Shown here piece after piece: positions 1-9,463 of a stretch of DNA of 64,000 nt. Within the stretch, counting starts at the first letter, position 1. Each line of letters starts with the position of its first letter. Made by a program: the position numbers and the translations under genes. Below the pieces are notes generated by a model. That model worked only from the letters and a program-made list of their open reading frames with translations. It was not told the DNA's origin and searched no databases. Source of the DNA: Actinotignum timonense (GTDB taxonomy: Bacteria > Actinomycetota > Actinomycetes > Actinomycetales > Actinomycetaceae); the NCBI RefSeq assembly GCF_900155575.1, contig NZ_LT706966.1:1905907-1969906 (forward strand), written 5' to 3'.

Positions 1-423
1 CGCTGCTACATGCGGGGCCAAGCCTTCGAGCACCTTCGTGATCTGTGCTTCTGTATAGCGGTAGGGCGGGTCCACGAAAACGGCATCGAAACGATAATTC
101 GGTTCCTGGGAGAGATACTTTTCCGCTTTCATCCGGACCACGGTCACATCGAGGTGGGCGCGGGCGGCGTTGTCACGAATAATGCTGACCGCCGGCCCTT
201 CCGATTCCACCAGCACGACGGCGCGCGCCCCGCGGCTTTTCGCTTCCAAACCCAGCGCACCCGAGCCGGCAAAAAGATCCAGGACTTCCCCATCAGCAAT
301 AAAGCCGCGATGGTCGAGCCGGGAAAACACCGCTTCGCGAGCTTTTTCCGAGGTGGGGCGGGTCCCCGAACTCGGCACCCGCAGAATATGCCCCTTGGCG
401 GTTCCGGCAACAATACGTGTCAT
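1..423 (-). CDS. rsmD: 16S rRNA (guanine-N2)-methyltransferase RsmD (C-terminus off window)
   Basis: Reading leftwards from the ATG at 421-423, the frame stays open to base 1, so 141 residues are visible and the C-terminal end is outside the window. The protein starts MTRIVAGTAKGH and has the SAM-binding motif DLFAGSGALGLEA near residue 50 and the catalytic DPPY motif near residue 120, as expected of RsmD, which methylates G966 of 16S rRNA in the small subunit. The recG stop lies 3 bp upstream of its start, so the two are probably co-transcribed, as in many actinobacteria. The assignment is firm; only the 3' end is missing. Confidence 0.93.
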   Translation of the reverse strand, partial: MTRIVAGTAKGHILRVPSSGTRPTSEKAREAVFSRLDHRGFIADGEVLDLFAGSGALGLEAKSRGARAVVLVESEGPAVSIIRDNAARAHLDVTVVRMKAEKYLSQEPNYRFDAVFVDPPYRYTEAQITKVLEGLAPHVAA

Positions 424-426
424 TGC

Positions 427-2649
427 TTATCCCCTTTCCAGGTAGGTGGCTCGCTCGGTATCCAATGCGTCCGCGGCCCGTTCCAGCTCCGCCGGCGGCG
501 CGCCGCGTTCCACGAGGTCCGTAGCGGCGGCGCGCGCGGTAGCGATAATATCAGCGTCGCGCACCGCGGAGAGGAAACGCAGGTGGGAGGTGGTTCCCGC
601 CTGCCGGGTCCCCAGCACATCACCTTCGGAGCGCAGCTCCACATCTTTTTCGGCCAGCGCGAAACCGTCCGTGGTGGCGGCGAAAGCCGCGAGGCGTTCG
701 GCGGCCAGGCTTCCTTCCGGGGCACCGCTCACCGCCAGGCACAGCCCGGCTTTGCTCCCGCGCCCGATGCGCCCGCGCAGCTGGTGCAGCTGGGACAGCC
801 CGAAGCGTTCTGCATTCATAATGATCATCATGGTGGCCTGCGGAACATCCACCCCCACTTCGATAACGGTGGTGGAAACCAGCACCGGCACTCGCCCGGC
901 CGCGAAATCCGCCATGGCGGCGTCTTTTTCCGCGGCGCTCAGCCGCCCGTGCATCTCCCCTACCGCGATTCCCTCGAATTGGGGCAGGGCGCGCAGGCGT
1001 TCGGCCAGTTCAGTGACGGTGGCCAGCGTACTTTCGCCGCCCGGGTCCTCCGCGGGGGCGGCTGCGTCGTCGTTCTCACTAATACGGGGAGCGAGCACGT
1101 ACACGCGCCCGCCGCCCGCAGTTTCTTCCCGGGCGCGCCACCACATGCGCGCGATCCAGTTCGCGCGGTTTTCCGGAACGACGACGGTGCTCACCCCGGC
1201 GCGGCCGCCCGGCAGTTCGCGCAAGGTGGAGACGGCCATATCTCCGAAAACGGTCATGGCGACGGTGCGCGGGATGGGGGTGGCGGTCATGACGAGGGTG
1301 TGGACGCCGCGCGCGAGGCTATCGCGTTGGTCCACCCCGAAGCGGTGCTGTTCGTCCACGACCGCCAGGCCTAGGAAGGGAATCTGGACTGTATCGGAAA
1401 GCAGCGCGTGGGTGCCGATAATAATGCCGGCTTCTCCCGAGGCGATGCGGGCCAGGGTGGCGCGGCGCTCGCTGGCGGTGAGCGATCCGGTGAGGAGTTC
1501 CACCCGGGTGGAGTGCTCGGCTGCGCCCAGCATCCCGCCCGCGCCCAGATCCCCGAGCAGTTCGCGCACACTGCGGGCGTGCTGGGCGGCCAGTACTTCG
1601 GTGGGCGCCAGGAGGGCTGCCTGGCCTCCGCCATCGACCACCTGGAGCATGGCACGCAGGGCCACCACGGTTTTCCCGCTTCCCACATCGCCTTGGAGCA
1701 GGCGCTGCATCGGGGTGGTGGCGGCCAGGTCCGCGGAAATCTCCTCCCCCACCGCGCGCTGCCCGGCGGTGAGCTCAAATGGCAAGCGGGCATCAAAAGC
1801 ATCCAGGAGTCCGCCGCTGCGCGGTGGGTAGGCGGTGGTGGGATGCGCAGCGCGGGCGGCACGGCGCCGGGCAAGGACGGTGTGGAGCACCAGGGCTTCT
1901 TCGTGGCGGAACGGCAGCTGGGCGAGCGCGGCGGTGATGGGCTCCTCGGGGCGGTGAGCCCGGCGCAGCGCCTCGAGCCGGGTGGGCAGGCCGTGGGCGC
2001 GCCGATAGCCGGCAGGAAGCAGATCGGGAACATCCGCGCTGGTCAGCCCGGTGAGAACGGTGCTGACCGCCCGCTCGATTTTCCAGGAGGGCAGCGCGGC
2101 GCTGGCGTGATAGATGGGGATGGGGCGGCGCAGGCGCTCCACATCCACGCTCCCCTCGTCTTCCACCAGATCGTAATCCGGGTGGGTGAGTTGCAGGGTG
2201 CCGCGATAGGAACTCACCGTCCCCGAAAAGGTGGCGACCGTGCCGGGTTGCAGGCGCCGTTCGTGGTAGGCCAAAACCCGCTGCGACTTCGCGAAGAAGG
2301 TGAGGCTGAGTTCGCGGGCGCCGTCGGTCATAAGAACGGAGAGGATGAAGCCGCGCCGCGCGCGCATGGGCCGCAATTCCGCGCCCACCACCCGGCCGAT
2401 CACGGTGACGTCCTCGCCTTCGCGCACCTGCTCGATGGGGAGGAGTTCGCCGCGCCGCGCGTAACGGAACGGCAGGTGGTAGAGCAGCTCGCCCACCGTG
2501 TGCAGGCCGAGCCGCGCGAACGAGGTGGCGCTGCGTTTGCCCAGGGCGCGCTCAAGGGGCACGCTGAGCGCGGTCCACCCGTCCGATACCACGGCCGGGC
2601 TGCCACCTCGCGTCTGTGCCGCCGCCTGCGCGCTGTCCATACTCTTCAC
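427..2649 (-). CDS. recG: ATP-dependent DNA helicase RecG
   Basis: This is a branch-migration helicase that remodels stalled forks and Holliday junctions. The 740-residue protein has the family layout: an N-terminal wedge/OB-fold region (about 60-170), Walker A GDVGSGKT at 320-327, motif II DEQH at 432-435, motif III TATPIPRT at 455-462, and a C-terminal helicase lobe with QLHQLRGRIGRG (the RecG Q-R-x-GR motif). The listed start is a GTG at 2647-2649; an ATG three codons downstream (2640) is an equally possible start, and neither has a strong ribosome-binding site. It sits directly upstream of rsmD with a 3-bp gap. Several long open frames on the opposite strand across this gene are shadows caused by GC-rich codon use. 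Confidence 0.96.
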   Translation of the reverse strand: MKSMDSAQAAAQTRGGSPAVVSDGWTALSVPLERALGKRSATSFARLGLHTVGELLYHLPFRYARRGELLPIEQVREGEDVTVIGRVVGAELRPMRARRGFILSVLMTDGARELSLTFFAKSQRVLAYHERRLQPGTVATFSGTVSSYRGTLQLTHPDYDLVEDEGSVDVERLRRPIPIYHASAALPSWKIERAVSTVLTGLTSADVPDLLPAGYRRAHGLPTRLEALRRAHRPEEPITAALAQLPFRHEEALVLHTVLARRRAARAAHPTTAYPPRSGGLLDAFDARLPFELTAGQRAVGEEISADLAATTPMQRLLQGDVGSGKTVVALRAMLQVVDGGGQAALLAPTEVLAAQHARSVRELLGDLGAGGMLGAAEHSTRVELLTGSLTASERRATLARIASGEAGIIIGTHALLSDTVQIPFLGLAVVDEQHRFGVDQRDSLARGVHTLVMTATPIPRTVAMTVFGDMAVSTLRELPGGRAGVSTVVVPENRANWIARMWWRAREETAGGGRVYVLAPRISENDDAAAPAEDPGGESTLATVTELAERLRALPQFEGIAVGEMHGRLSAAEKDAAMADFAAGRVPVLVSTTVIEVGVDVPQATMMIIMNAERFGLSQLHQLRGRIGRGSKAGLCLAVSGAPEGSLAAERLAAFAATTDGFALAEKDVELRSEGDVLGTRQAGTTSHLRFLSAVRDADIIATARAAATDLVERGAPPAELERAADALDTERATYLERG

Positions 2650-2811
2650 ATTAACACCCGCGTTATATTTTCCCTAACGGCACGTTGCCAGCACGGCACG
2701 TCGCACGCACGGCACGCGGTGGTGCGGACCGGCACCGTTACGGCTGTGCATTGTTTGTCACGACGACGCCGCCACTCCCGCCGCACGTGCCCTACGCCAC
2801 GGAGGGAACCT

Positions 2812-2840
2812 TTGGCAAGCGCTCTCCTGACCGCTATACT
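2812..2840 (+). promoter_or_regulatory. Sigma-70-type promoter for rpmB
   Basis: A -35 box TTGGCA (2812-2817) and a -10 box TATACT (2835-2840) are separated by exactly 17 bp, about 92 bp before the rpmB start. This is the best-formed promoter in the 283-bp gap between the divergent recG and rpmB genes. The call rests on sequence match alone. Confidence 0.7.
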
Positions 2841-2932
2841 AGTGGAGTTGTAATTTTCCTATGCGCTCAGGTGTATCTACCGAACAGCGGCAGGTGCGCG
2901 AGCGGATCCATGATCAACCGAAGGAGAACACC

Positions 2933-3124
2933 GTGGCTTCTGTTTGTGACGTCTGCGGCAAGCACCCGGGCTTCGGGAAGAGCGTCTCGCACTCGCACGT
3001 GCGTACTAGCCGCCGCTGGAACCCGAATATTCAGCGTGTTCGCGCGCTTGTGAAGGGCGCCCCCAAGCGCCTCAACGTGTGCACCTCGTGCCTCAAGGCC
3101 GGCAAGGTGCAGCGCGCCGCCTAA
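2933..3124 (+). CDS. rpmB: 50S ribosomal protein L28
   Basis: The 63-residue protein is a structural component of the large ribosomal subunit. It reads [20 protein letters not shown] and ends in a basic, Cys-containing tail. It keeps both CxxC pairs (CDVC at 5-8, CTSC at 50-53), so it is the zinc-binding C+ form of L28. The start is the GTG at 2933, preceded by AAGGAGA at a normal distance. A longer in-frame extension to 2861 exists but has no L28 counterpart. A strong hairpin follows the gene, so it is probably monocistronic. Confidence 0.95.
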   Translation: MASVCDVCGKHPGFGKSVSHSHVRTSRRWNPNIQRVRALVKGAPKRLNVCTSCLKAGKVQRAA

Positions 3125-3179
3125 GTACTGTGGCTTCGCTGGGCTCTGGCTCGCTCCCGTGAGTTAGCTAGTGCCAGCA

Positions 3180-3220
3180 CCGGAAGGCCGCACATCCTTT
3201 TGAGATGTGCGGCCTTCCGG
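3180..3220. terminator. Bidirectional hairpin terminator between rpmB and adhP
   Basis: A perfect 17-bp inverted repeat (3180-3196 with 3204-3220) encloses a 7-nt loop and is followed by TTT. It lies between the convergent rpmB and adhP genes and could stop transcription from both sides. Confidence 0.85.
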
Positions 3221-3249
3221 TTTAACTCATCAGATGACTTGGGCGACTA

Positions 3250-4266
3250 CTACTTGGAGAAATCAACAACCATGCGGCCTTCGATCTTGCCGGCCAGCAT
3301 TTCGTCAATCATATCGTTGATGTCATCGAGAGGACGCGTGGCCACGATCGGCTTGACGAGGCCCTGGGCCCCGAAGTCAAAGGCTTCTGCCAGATCCTGG
3401 CGGGTGCCCACGAGGGAGCCCACCACCTTAATGCCGTCCAGAACGGTGCGGTGGATATTCAGGTCGATGGTGCCCTTCGGGAGCCCGACGCACACCACGG
3501 TGCCGGCGGCCTTCATGGCGTCCACGGCCTGGCCGAAAGCAACCTGAGATACCGCGGTCACCACCGCGACGTCCACGCCGCCCACTTCCTTCTGGATCCA
3601 TTCCCCGGAGTTGATATCCGAGGAATTGACAACGAGGTCAGCGCCGACCTTCTTTGCCGATTCCAGCTTCTCATCATTGATATCCACGGCCACCACGCGA
3701 GCCCGGAAAACGTTCTTGGCGTACTGGATGGCCAGGTTACCCAGCCCGCCCGCGCCGTAAATCGCCACCCACTGGCCGGGGCGAATATTGCCATTCTTGA
3801 GGGCCTTGTATGTGGTCACGCCCGCGCAGGTAATGGACGAAGCTTCGGCCGGATCCAGCCCTTCGGGAACCTTGACGGCGTAATCTGCCACGACGATGCA
3901 CTTTTCAGCCATGCCACCGTCAACGCTGTAACCGGCATTTTCCACGTTCCGACACAGGGTTTCGTCGCCCGTCACGCAGTATTCACAGTGGCCACAGCCG
4001 CGGAAGAACCAGGCGACAGACACGCGGTCGCCTACCTTGAGCGAGGTGACATCCTCACCGATTTGTTCCACAACGCCCACGCCCTCGTGGCCGATAATGC
4101 GGCCGGGCACGTCACCGAAATCTCCGAGCGCCACGTGGATATCCGTATGGCACAGGCCGCAGTATTCGATATCGACGAGTGCTTCGTTGGCCTTAATCGG
4201 GCGCAGTTCCACGTCCTTAATGTCAACGTAGCCGTCCGAGGTTTCTCGAACTGTCGCTGCTCGCAT
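3250..4266 (-). CDS. adhP: Zinc-dependent alcohol dehydrogenase, AdhP type
   Basis: This NAD-dependent medium-chain dehydrogenase interconverts ethanol and acetaldehyde in the cytoplasm. The 338-residue protein has catalytic zinc ligands C39 (in CGLCHTD) and H60/E61 (GHEG), structural zinc cysteines C91, C94, C97 and C105, and the Rossmann motif GAGGLGNLA. Its sequence closely tracks bacterial AdhP along its full length ([23 protein letters not shown]). The ATG at 4264-4266 is preceded by AGGAGGAGAA. It is flanked by terminator-like hairpins and looks monocistronic. The 5' region holds a small GC hairpin (4313-4330) of unknown meaning. Confidence 0.95.
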   Translation of the reverse strand: MRAATVRETSDGYVDIKDVELRPIKANEALVDIEYCGLCHTDIHVALGDFGDVPGRIIGHEGVGVVEQIGEDVTSLKVGDRVSVAWFFRGCGHCEYCVTGDETLCRNVENAGYSVDGGMAEKCIVVADYAVKVPEGLDPAEASSITCAGVTTYKALKNGNIRPGQWVAIYGAGGLGNLAIQYAKNVFRARVVAVDINDEKLESAKKVGADLVVNSSDINSGEWIQKEVGGVDVAVVTAVSQVAFGQAVDAMKAAGTVVCVGLPKGTIDLNIHRTVLDGIKVVGSLVGTRQDLAEAFDFGAQGLVKPIVATRPLDDINDMIDEMLAGKIEGRMVVDFSK

Positions 4267-4501
4267 TTTCTCCTCCTATTTCAGCGGGAGCATCCTTACT
4301 CCCAGTTGATGCGGTGCGGTTCGCCGCACCACTTCTTATTTTTGCGAGCGGCAGCATAGTATTCCAGGGGAGAACGTCCTGATTTCGCGCAAAAAATTCG
4401 CCTATCCGGATAACGGCGCAGCGACCTTTACCAGCATCTTCACCAACGGCGGAAATGCTCCGAGCTGCGGTCTAGTTCGGCGTGAGGATTAACGGTGGCG
4501 C

Positions 4502-5560
4502 TCAGCCGCGCCGGAAATGATCCCAGCCGCTCCCCCGCGTCCAGGCACGCCCGTCCACGGTGACCAATCCGCCCGGATGGGCGGCTTCCACCGCCCCGAT
4601 AAGGCTGAAGCCTTCCGGGAGATGCGGGATGCGCGCACCCCAAGCCCGTTCCGGGCTCACGTCCATCGTGGCGAGGAAACCGTGGTCCTCTCCCCCGGTA
4701 AGTACGCAGCTATAAGCCCACTCCAGCGGATCGGAACGGCCCAGGTGCCGGGCCACCTCAAGGAGATCATGAGCGTGGCGGGAAAGCGTCTCCGAATGAA
4801 TATCGATATGCACCCCGGAAGCGGCGGCTATCCGCTGCGCATCGCGAAGCAAACCATCGGATACGTCCATCATCGCCCCGCGCAAGCCGGCGCGAACCGC
4901 GCGCAGCACCTCGGTCACAGGCGGCCGCGGGCGTAGAAAATCCTGAATGAGGCGGGTGGCGGCATCCGGGAAAGCGCTCCGTTCCGGCGCAAAGCCGCGG
5001 CTGAGCAGTTCGAAGCCGGCCGCGGCCCGCCCTAGATTCCCGCAGTGGATGAGGGGCTGTCCGGGCGCTGCCGCCGAGCGTTGCAGCGGGGTGCGCCCTT
5101 CCAGATCACCCAGAATGGTGGCGCTGATGGCCATATGGCCCCCGCCCACGAGGTCTCCGCCGTCGACCCCACATCCGAGCGGGCCGCAACATTCGGCCAG
5201 GCCGCGCGCAAGGTCCCGTACCCAGGCGACCGGCACGTCCCCGGGCAGTTCCATGGCGACGACGAGGGACCGCGGCCGCGCTCCCATCGCAACGGCGTCG
5301 GCAATATTTTGGGCGGCCACCCGCCAGCCGACATCGCTCCCGCTGGACCAGTCGCGCCGAAAATGCACGCCTTCCACGAGCATATCGGTGGAGACCGTGA
5401 CCCGGCCGTCGCTCAGACCGAGCACCGCGCTATCATCCCCGCTGGGGACGATTGTTGTTTCTCCGCGCGGAAGCAGCGGCACGATCTGGGCGAGGAGTTC
5501 CGCTTCGCTCAGGTCGCGCACCAGGGGCCCGGGCGTATGGCTGGCAGCTGGCCGGGGCAT
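4502..5560 (-). CDS. thiL: Thiamine-monophosphate kinase
   Basis: ThiL phosphorylates thiamine monophosphate to thiamine pyrophosphate, the last step of cofactor synthesis. The 352-residue protein shows the N-terminal GDDSAVL motif, the STDMLVEGVHF segment, NIADAVAMGA, GGDLVGG and MDVSDGLLRDA, all hallmarks of the PurM-like ThiL fold with Asp-rich Mg-ATP sites. Its ATG (5558-5560) directly abuts the ddl stop codon, so it is the second gene of a ddl-thiL unit. No TPP riboswitch is visible upstream of ddl. Confidence 0.94.
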   Translation of the reverse strand: MPRPAASHTPGPLVRDLSEAELLAQIVPLLPRGETTIVPSGDDSAVLGLSDGRVTVSTDMLVEGVHFRRDWSSGSDVGWRVAAQNIADAVAMGARPRSLVVAMELPGDVPVAWVRDLARGLAECCGPLGCGVDGGDLVGGGHMAISATILGDLEGRTPLQRSAAAPGQPLIHCGNLGRAAAGFELLSRGFAPERSAFPDAATRLIQDFLRPRPPVTEVLRAVRAGLRGAMMDVSDGLLRDAQRIAAASGVHIDIHSETLSRHAHDLLEVARHLGRSDPLEWAYSCVLTGGEDHGFLATMDVSPERAWGARIPHLPEGFSLIGAVEAAHPGGLVTVDGRAWTRGSGWDHFRRG

Positions 5561-6643
5561 TTAGCGCAGCCCTACCCCGCGCGCGAGGGCGAGGTCGATG
5601 AGTTCGGAAATGAGATCGCGGTAGGCCAGCCCGGTTTTCTCCCACAGGATGGGGTACATGGACACGGCGGTGAAGCCGGGAATTGTATTGTGTTCGTTGA
5701 CGTACATCTCCCCGGTGGCGGTGTAGAAGAAGTCCACGCGGGTCATGCCTTCGCATTCGAAAACCTCGAAAACGCGCCGCGCCAGGCCTCGCATTTTCTC
5801 CGCGTCCGCCTCCGGGAGCGCGGCGGGAATTTCCATGTGGAAGCCTTCGGTGGCCACGTATTTGGTGGCGTAGTCATACCATTGCACGTCCAAAACGATT
5901 TCGCCGAGTACGGACGCGCGCGGCGCGGTACCGCCACGCCCACCGAGGACGGCGCACTCGATTTCACGGCCCGGGATTCCCGTTTCCACAATGACTTTAG
6001 GGTCGACGGCGCGCGCTGTGGCAATGGCGGCGTCGAGCTGCGAAAGCTCAGCCACCCGCGTGATGCCCAGTGAAGATCCCGCGCGAGCTGGTTTGACGTA
6101 CACGGGAAGCTGCAAACGTTCGGCTACTTCCGCGCGCACGCCCTCCGGATCGGCGTTCCAGCGCTGGGGTTCCACGAGCACGTAAGGCGCAACCGGCAGG
6201 CCGGCAGATTCCAGCACCAATTTCATATAGTGCTTATCCATGGCCGCGGCGGAGGCGAAAACTCCGCAACCCACGTAGGGAATGCCCATCATTTCGAAGG
6301 TGCCCTGGATGGTGCCATCTTCACCGAAGGGGCCGTGGAGCAGCGGGAAGGCCACGTCGATAGGCCCGAGGCTGCGCGAACTGCCATCTTCACCGCGCAC
6401 CACAAATCCCCCGCCGGGTCCGAAATCTGCCAGCACGCGTTCTCCGTGGTATTCCACGTCCGCGCCGGCAGCCACCTCCTCCGTGCTCATGGGAACCCAG
6501 ATGCCTTCGGTGGTGATGCCGATGGGGATAACGCTGTAGCGCTCCGGGTCAATGGCTCCCAGGACGGACGCCGCGGTGAGGCAAGAGACGGAGTGTTCTC
6601 CGGATACGCCCCCGTAGATGAGGGCGACGTGATGTGTGGCCAC
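5561..6643 (-). CDS. ddl: D-alanine--D-alanine ligase
   Basis: Ddl joins two D-alanines for the peptidoglycan stem peptide using ATP. The 360-residue ATP-grasp protein has the N-terminal loop YGGVSGEHSVS, the LLHGPFGEDGTIQG segment, VKPARAGSSLG in the ATP-grasp core, and the metal/substrate motif YVNEHNTIPGFTAVSMYP. The start at 6643 has an AAAGGTG site. It is divergent from the lipoprotein gene at 6740 and followed without a gap by thiL. With murA nearby it forms part of a local set of cell-wall precursor genes. Confidence 0.95.
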   Translation of the reverse strand: MATHHVALIYGGVSGEHSVSCLTAASVLGAIDPERYSVIPIGITTEGIWVPMSTEEVAAGADVEYHGERVLADFGPGGGFVVRGEDGSSRSLGPIDVAFPLLHGPFGEDGTIQGTFEMMGIPYVGCGVFASAAAMDKHYMKLVLESAGLPVAPYVLVEPQRWNADPEGVRAEVAERLQLPVYVKPARAGSSLGITRVAELSQLDAAIATARAVDPKVIVETGIPGREIECAVLGGRGGTAPRASVLGEIVLDVQWYDYATKYVATEGFHMEIPAALPEADAEKMRGLARRVFEVFECEGMTRVDFFYTATGEMYVNEHNTIPGFTAVSMYPILWEKTGLAYRDLISELIDLALARGVGLR

Positions 6644-6739
6644 GAATGGACACCTTTCTACTCAGTGCTGTTCCCAGGGTAGTACGCCGGACCGCGCGGC
6701 AAGGTGACAAACCCGGGCGCGGCCTACTACAGTAAACAT

Positions 6740-7381
6740 ATGACACAGAACACAATGAAGTCGTTTCTCCTGCTCGCAGGCGCTGCCGCTCTCACGCTGG
6801 CCGGTTGCTCCGGGACCGGGAAGGGCGCTCCCGCCAGTGATGGCGCGGCCACGCCGTCCACCCCGGCTGCCGCTTCGTCTGCCCCGGCGGTGAGCCAGTC
6901 CCCCAGCCTCACACCCAAGGCTGCGGAAAGCTCCCTCAAGGGCTTTATCGAAGGGGATTCGCAGTCCCCGAATTATCCCAAGCTCACCGAGAATTCCGCG
7001 GTGCCTACCGCAGTGCGGGTGGCCGGCCACGAGGGCTGGGATCGCGTGGTGGTGGAATACGATAGCGATGCGGATCTGGAATGGTTCAGTTTCTTCGGTG
7101 ATGAGGCCATTCAGGACGGTTCGGGGCGGCCCCTGGATATTCCCGGCAAGCGCTTCCTCACCCTGAGCATTTCCGGGGTGACCTACCCGGAGGATCCTGC
7201 GCAGGCTGCGGATCTGTCCGTGCCGAACCTCGGGGGTGCCAAGGTAGTGCAGGGCGTCCACGTGGAACACGCTTTTGAGGGCATGCACCAGGTCCATATC
7301 GGGCTGGATAAGGACCGGCCCTACCGGGTTCAGGTGCTGGAGAGCCCCAAGCGGATTGTTATTGACGTTGCCAATAACTAA
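6740..7381 (+). CDS. AMIN-like domain lipoprotein
   Basis: The 213-residue secreted protein starts MTQNTMKSFLLLAGAAALTLAGCSG. The lipobox LAGC shows it is lipid-anchored after signal peptidase II processing. A Ser/Ala/Pro-rich linker (about residues 28-60) leads into a C-terminal beta-rich domain containing VEYDSDADLEWF and ending VQVLESPKRIVIDVANN, typical of actinobacterial AMIN-like domains. AMIN domains often bind cell-wall material, so a wall-linked role is inferred. The start was set at 6740 because it directly precedes the signal peptide; a longer frame to 6704 would spoil it. It converges on murA with 3 bp between stops. Confidence 0.85.
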   Translation: MTQNTMKSFLLLAGAAALTLAGCSGTGKGAPASDGAATPSTPAAASSAPAVSQSPSLTPKAAESSLKGFIEGDSQSPNYPKLTENSAVPTAVRVAGHEGWDRVVVEYDSDADLEWFSFFGDEAIQDGSGRPLDIPGKRFLTLSISGVTYPEDPAQAADLSVPNLGGAKVVQGVHVEHAFEGMHQVHIGLDKDRPYRVQVLESPKRIVIDVANN

Positions 7382-7384
7382 TCC

Positions 7385-8710
7385 TTAGGCATCCAGCGGC
7401 GTGACGTCCGCACCGAGGGCCTGGAGTTTATCCAGGAACTTTTCGTAGCCACGGTCGATAATATCCACCCCTGAGACCCGGGATTCCCCTTCGGCCGCCA
7501 GCGCGGCAATGAGGTGGGAGAAGCCCCCGCGCAGATCGGGAACCACAATATCGGTGGCCCGCAGCGGGGTGGGCCCTTGGATAACGGCCGAGTGGTAGAA
7601 ATTGCGCTGCCCGAATCGGCATTCGTGCCCGCCCAGGCATTCGCGGTAGGTCTGGATATTGGCGCCCATATCCCGCAGCGCTTCGGTGAAGCCGAAACGG
7701 TTTTCGTAAACGGTTTCGTGGACGATGGACATGCCTTCGGCCTGGGTCAGGGCGACGACGAGCGGCTGCTGCCAGTCGGTCATGAAACCAGGGTGCACAT
7801 CCGTTTCAAAAGATACGGATTGCAGAGCGCCACCCGGGTGCCAGAAACGGATGCCGTCGTCACGCACATCGAATTTCCCGCCGACTTTCCGGAAAAGATT
7901 GAGGAAAGAAGTCATCGACTGCTGTTCGGCCCCGCGCACGAAAATATCACCGCCGGTGGCCAGCGCGGCCGCCGCCCAGGAACCCGCTTCGATGCGGTCG
8001 GGTAGCGAGGTGTGGGAGTATCCCACCAGTTCATCCACGCCTTCCACTCGGATAACCCGGTCGGTATCCACAGAAATAATCGCGCCCATTTTTTGAAGCA
8101 CCGCGATGAGATCCATGATTTCCGGTTCCACCGCAGCATTGGACAGCTCGGTCACGCCTTCCGCCATGACAGCGGTGAGGAGAGTCTGTTCGGTAGCCCC
8201 CACGGAAGGATAGGGCAAGCGCACCGGCTTGGCCCGCAGGCCCTTGGGCGCCACCAGGTGCATACCCGTTTCTTCCTGGACGCGCTTGGCGCCGAATTCT
8301 TCCAGCACCCGCAGGTGGAAATCCACCGGACGCGAGCCGATATGGCACCCGCCCAGATCCGGAATATAGGCTTCGCCCAGGCGGTGCAGCAGCGGGCCCG
8401 CAAAAAGAATCGGAATGCGGGAGGAGCCGGCCAGCGCGTTCACTTCGTGCGGATCGTGGGGCAGGTGAATATCACCGGGGGTGATCTCCACGGTTCCGGC
8501 TTCCGGCTGGTAGTTGACTTCTACACCGTGCAGGCCGAGCAGCTCCGAAACCACGGTGACGTCACGGATTTGCGGCACATTGCGCAGCACGGATGTTTCT
8601 TTGGTGAGCAGGGAGGCAACCATGGATTTCGACACAAAATTCTTTGCGCCGCGCACAGTAATCTCACCGCTCAGGGGGACTCCTCCGCGAACCACAAGTT
8701 GGGACACCAT
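7385..8710 (-). CDS. murA: UDP-N-acetylglucosamine 1-carboxyvinyltransferase
   Basis: MurA transfers enolpyruvate from PEP to UDP-GlcNAc, the first committed step of peptidoglycan synthesis. The 441-residue protein has the substrate pair K23-N24 (GAKNF), the catalytic loop GGCHIGSRPVD with the nucleophile C122, and the C-terminal VVPDLRGGFSHLIAALAAEG and DRGYEKF segments. Cys at 122, rather than the Asp seen in mycobacterial MurA, predicts fosfomycin sensitivity at the target level (inference from the family). The start at 8710 has an AAAGGCG site. Confidence 0.95.
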   Translation of the reverse strand: MVSQLVVRGGVPLSGEITVRGAKNFVSKSMVASLLTKETSVLRNVPQIRDVTVVSELLGLHGVEVNYQPEAGTVEITPGDIHLPHDPHEVNALAGSSRIPILFAGPLLHRLGEAYIPDLGGCHIGSRPVDFHLRVLEEFGAKRVQEETGMHLVAPKGLRAKPVRLPYPSVGATEQTLLTAVMAEGVTELSNAAVEPEIMDLIAVLQKMGAIISVDTDRVIRVEGVDELVGYSHTSLPDRIEAGSWAAAALATGGDIFVRGAEQQSMTSFLNLFRKVGGKFDVRDDGIRFWHPGGALQSVSFETDVHPGFMTDWQQPLVVALTQAEGMSIVHETVYENRFGFTEALRDMGANIQTYRECLGGHECRFGQRNFYHSAVIQGPTPLRATDIVVPDLRGGFSHLIAALAAEGESRVSGVDIIDRGYEKFLDKLQALGADVTPLDA

Positions 8711-8799
8711 ACTCTCCGCCTTTCTCGCGTGTCACAGGTACCCAGCCAGCATACCGGCCCGCGGCCGGTTTCCGGAGTTATGAGGATATCCGGGTGGCG

Positions 8800-9450
8800 T
8801 TATGCCTGCGAATCTGGCTCCAGGCGCGCCGAGCGGACCGGCACCTCGGGTAGGTGCCGCTGCGGCAGGGTACGCGGAGTGAAACCCGGCTGGCGGGCTT
8901 CGTATTCCTCGATGAGGGAGATATCACGCAGGGTCAGTGCGATATCATCCAGGCCTTCCATGAGGCGCCAGCGGGTATACGGGTCGATCTCAAAGGGGTA
9001 GGTGATATCGGCGCAACGCACCTCGCAGGCTTCGAGGTCCACGGTCAGCTCCCGGCCCGGCTTTTCTTCTAAAAGTTCCCACAGCCGGCTGGCGGCGTCG
9101 TCGCTAATCTGCCCTGCAACCAGGCCCTGTTTTCCCATATTGCCGCGGAAAATATCACCGAAACGCGGGCTGAGGACGGCGCGGAAGCCGTAGTCTCGTA
9201 GCGCCCACACGGCGTGTTCGCGCGAGGATCCGGTCCCGAAATCGCGCCCGGCCACCAGAATGGAGCCGGCCGCGTACGGGGCCTGGTTGAGGATAAAGGC
9301 GGGGTCTTTGCGCCGTTCGTGGAAGAGGGCGTCCTCGTAGCCGCTTTTGGTGATGCGTTTGAGGTAGCGGGCGGGCAGGATTTGGTCGGTGTCCACCTCG
9401 GTTTCGCGCAGGGGGACGCCGATGCCGGTGTGCTGGGTGAAAATCTCCAC
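8800..9450 (-). CDS. leuD: 3-isopropylmalate dehydratase small subunit
   Basis: LeuD pairs with LeuC to isomerise 2-isopropylmalate to 3-isopropylmalate in leucine synthesis. The 216-residue protein starts [23 protein letters not shown] and contains [17 protein letters not shown], the swivel-domain motif of the aconitase small subunit. It follows leuC by 13 bp with an AAAGAAC-like site and is clearly co-transcribed. Its C-terminal extension of about 15 residues is slightly longer than usual, but nothing suggests damage. Confidence 0.95.
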   Translation of the reverse strand: MEIFTQHTGIGVPLRETEVDTDQILPARYLKRITKSGYEDALFHERRKDPAFILNQAPYAAGSILVAGRDFGTGSSREHAVWALRDYGFRAVLSPRFGDIFRGNMGKQGLVAGQISDDAASRLWELLEEKPGRELTVDLEACEVRCADITYPFEIDPYTRWRLMEGLDDIALTLRDISLIEEYEARQPGFTPRTLPQRHLPEVPVRSARLEPDSQA

Positions 9451-9463
9451 GGGCGTGTTCTTT

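Noticed and set aside
10..2853. Long plus-strand open frames opposite rsmD and recG (up to 481 codons).
   Set aside because: They lie opposite well-conserved genes, have low-complexity GC-driven composition and no ribosome-binding site.
4313..4330. Hairpin GGTGCGG/CCGCACC upstream of adhP.
   Set aside because: Too short and without a T-tract on the relevant strand to call a terminator or riboswitch.
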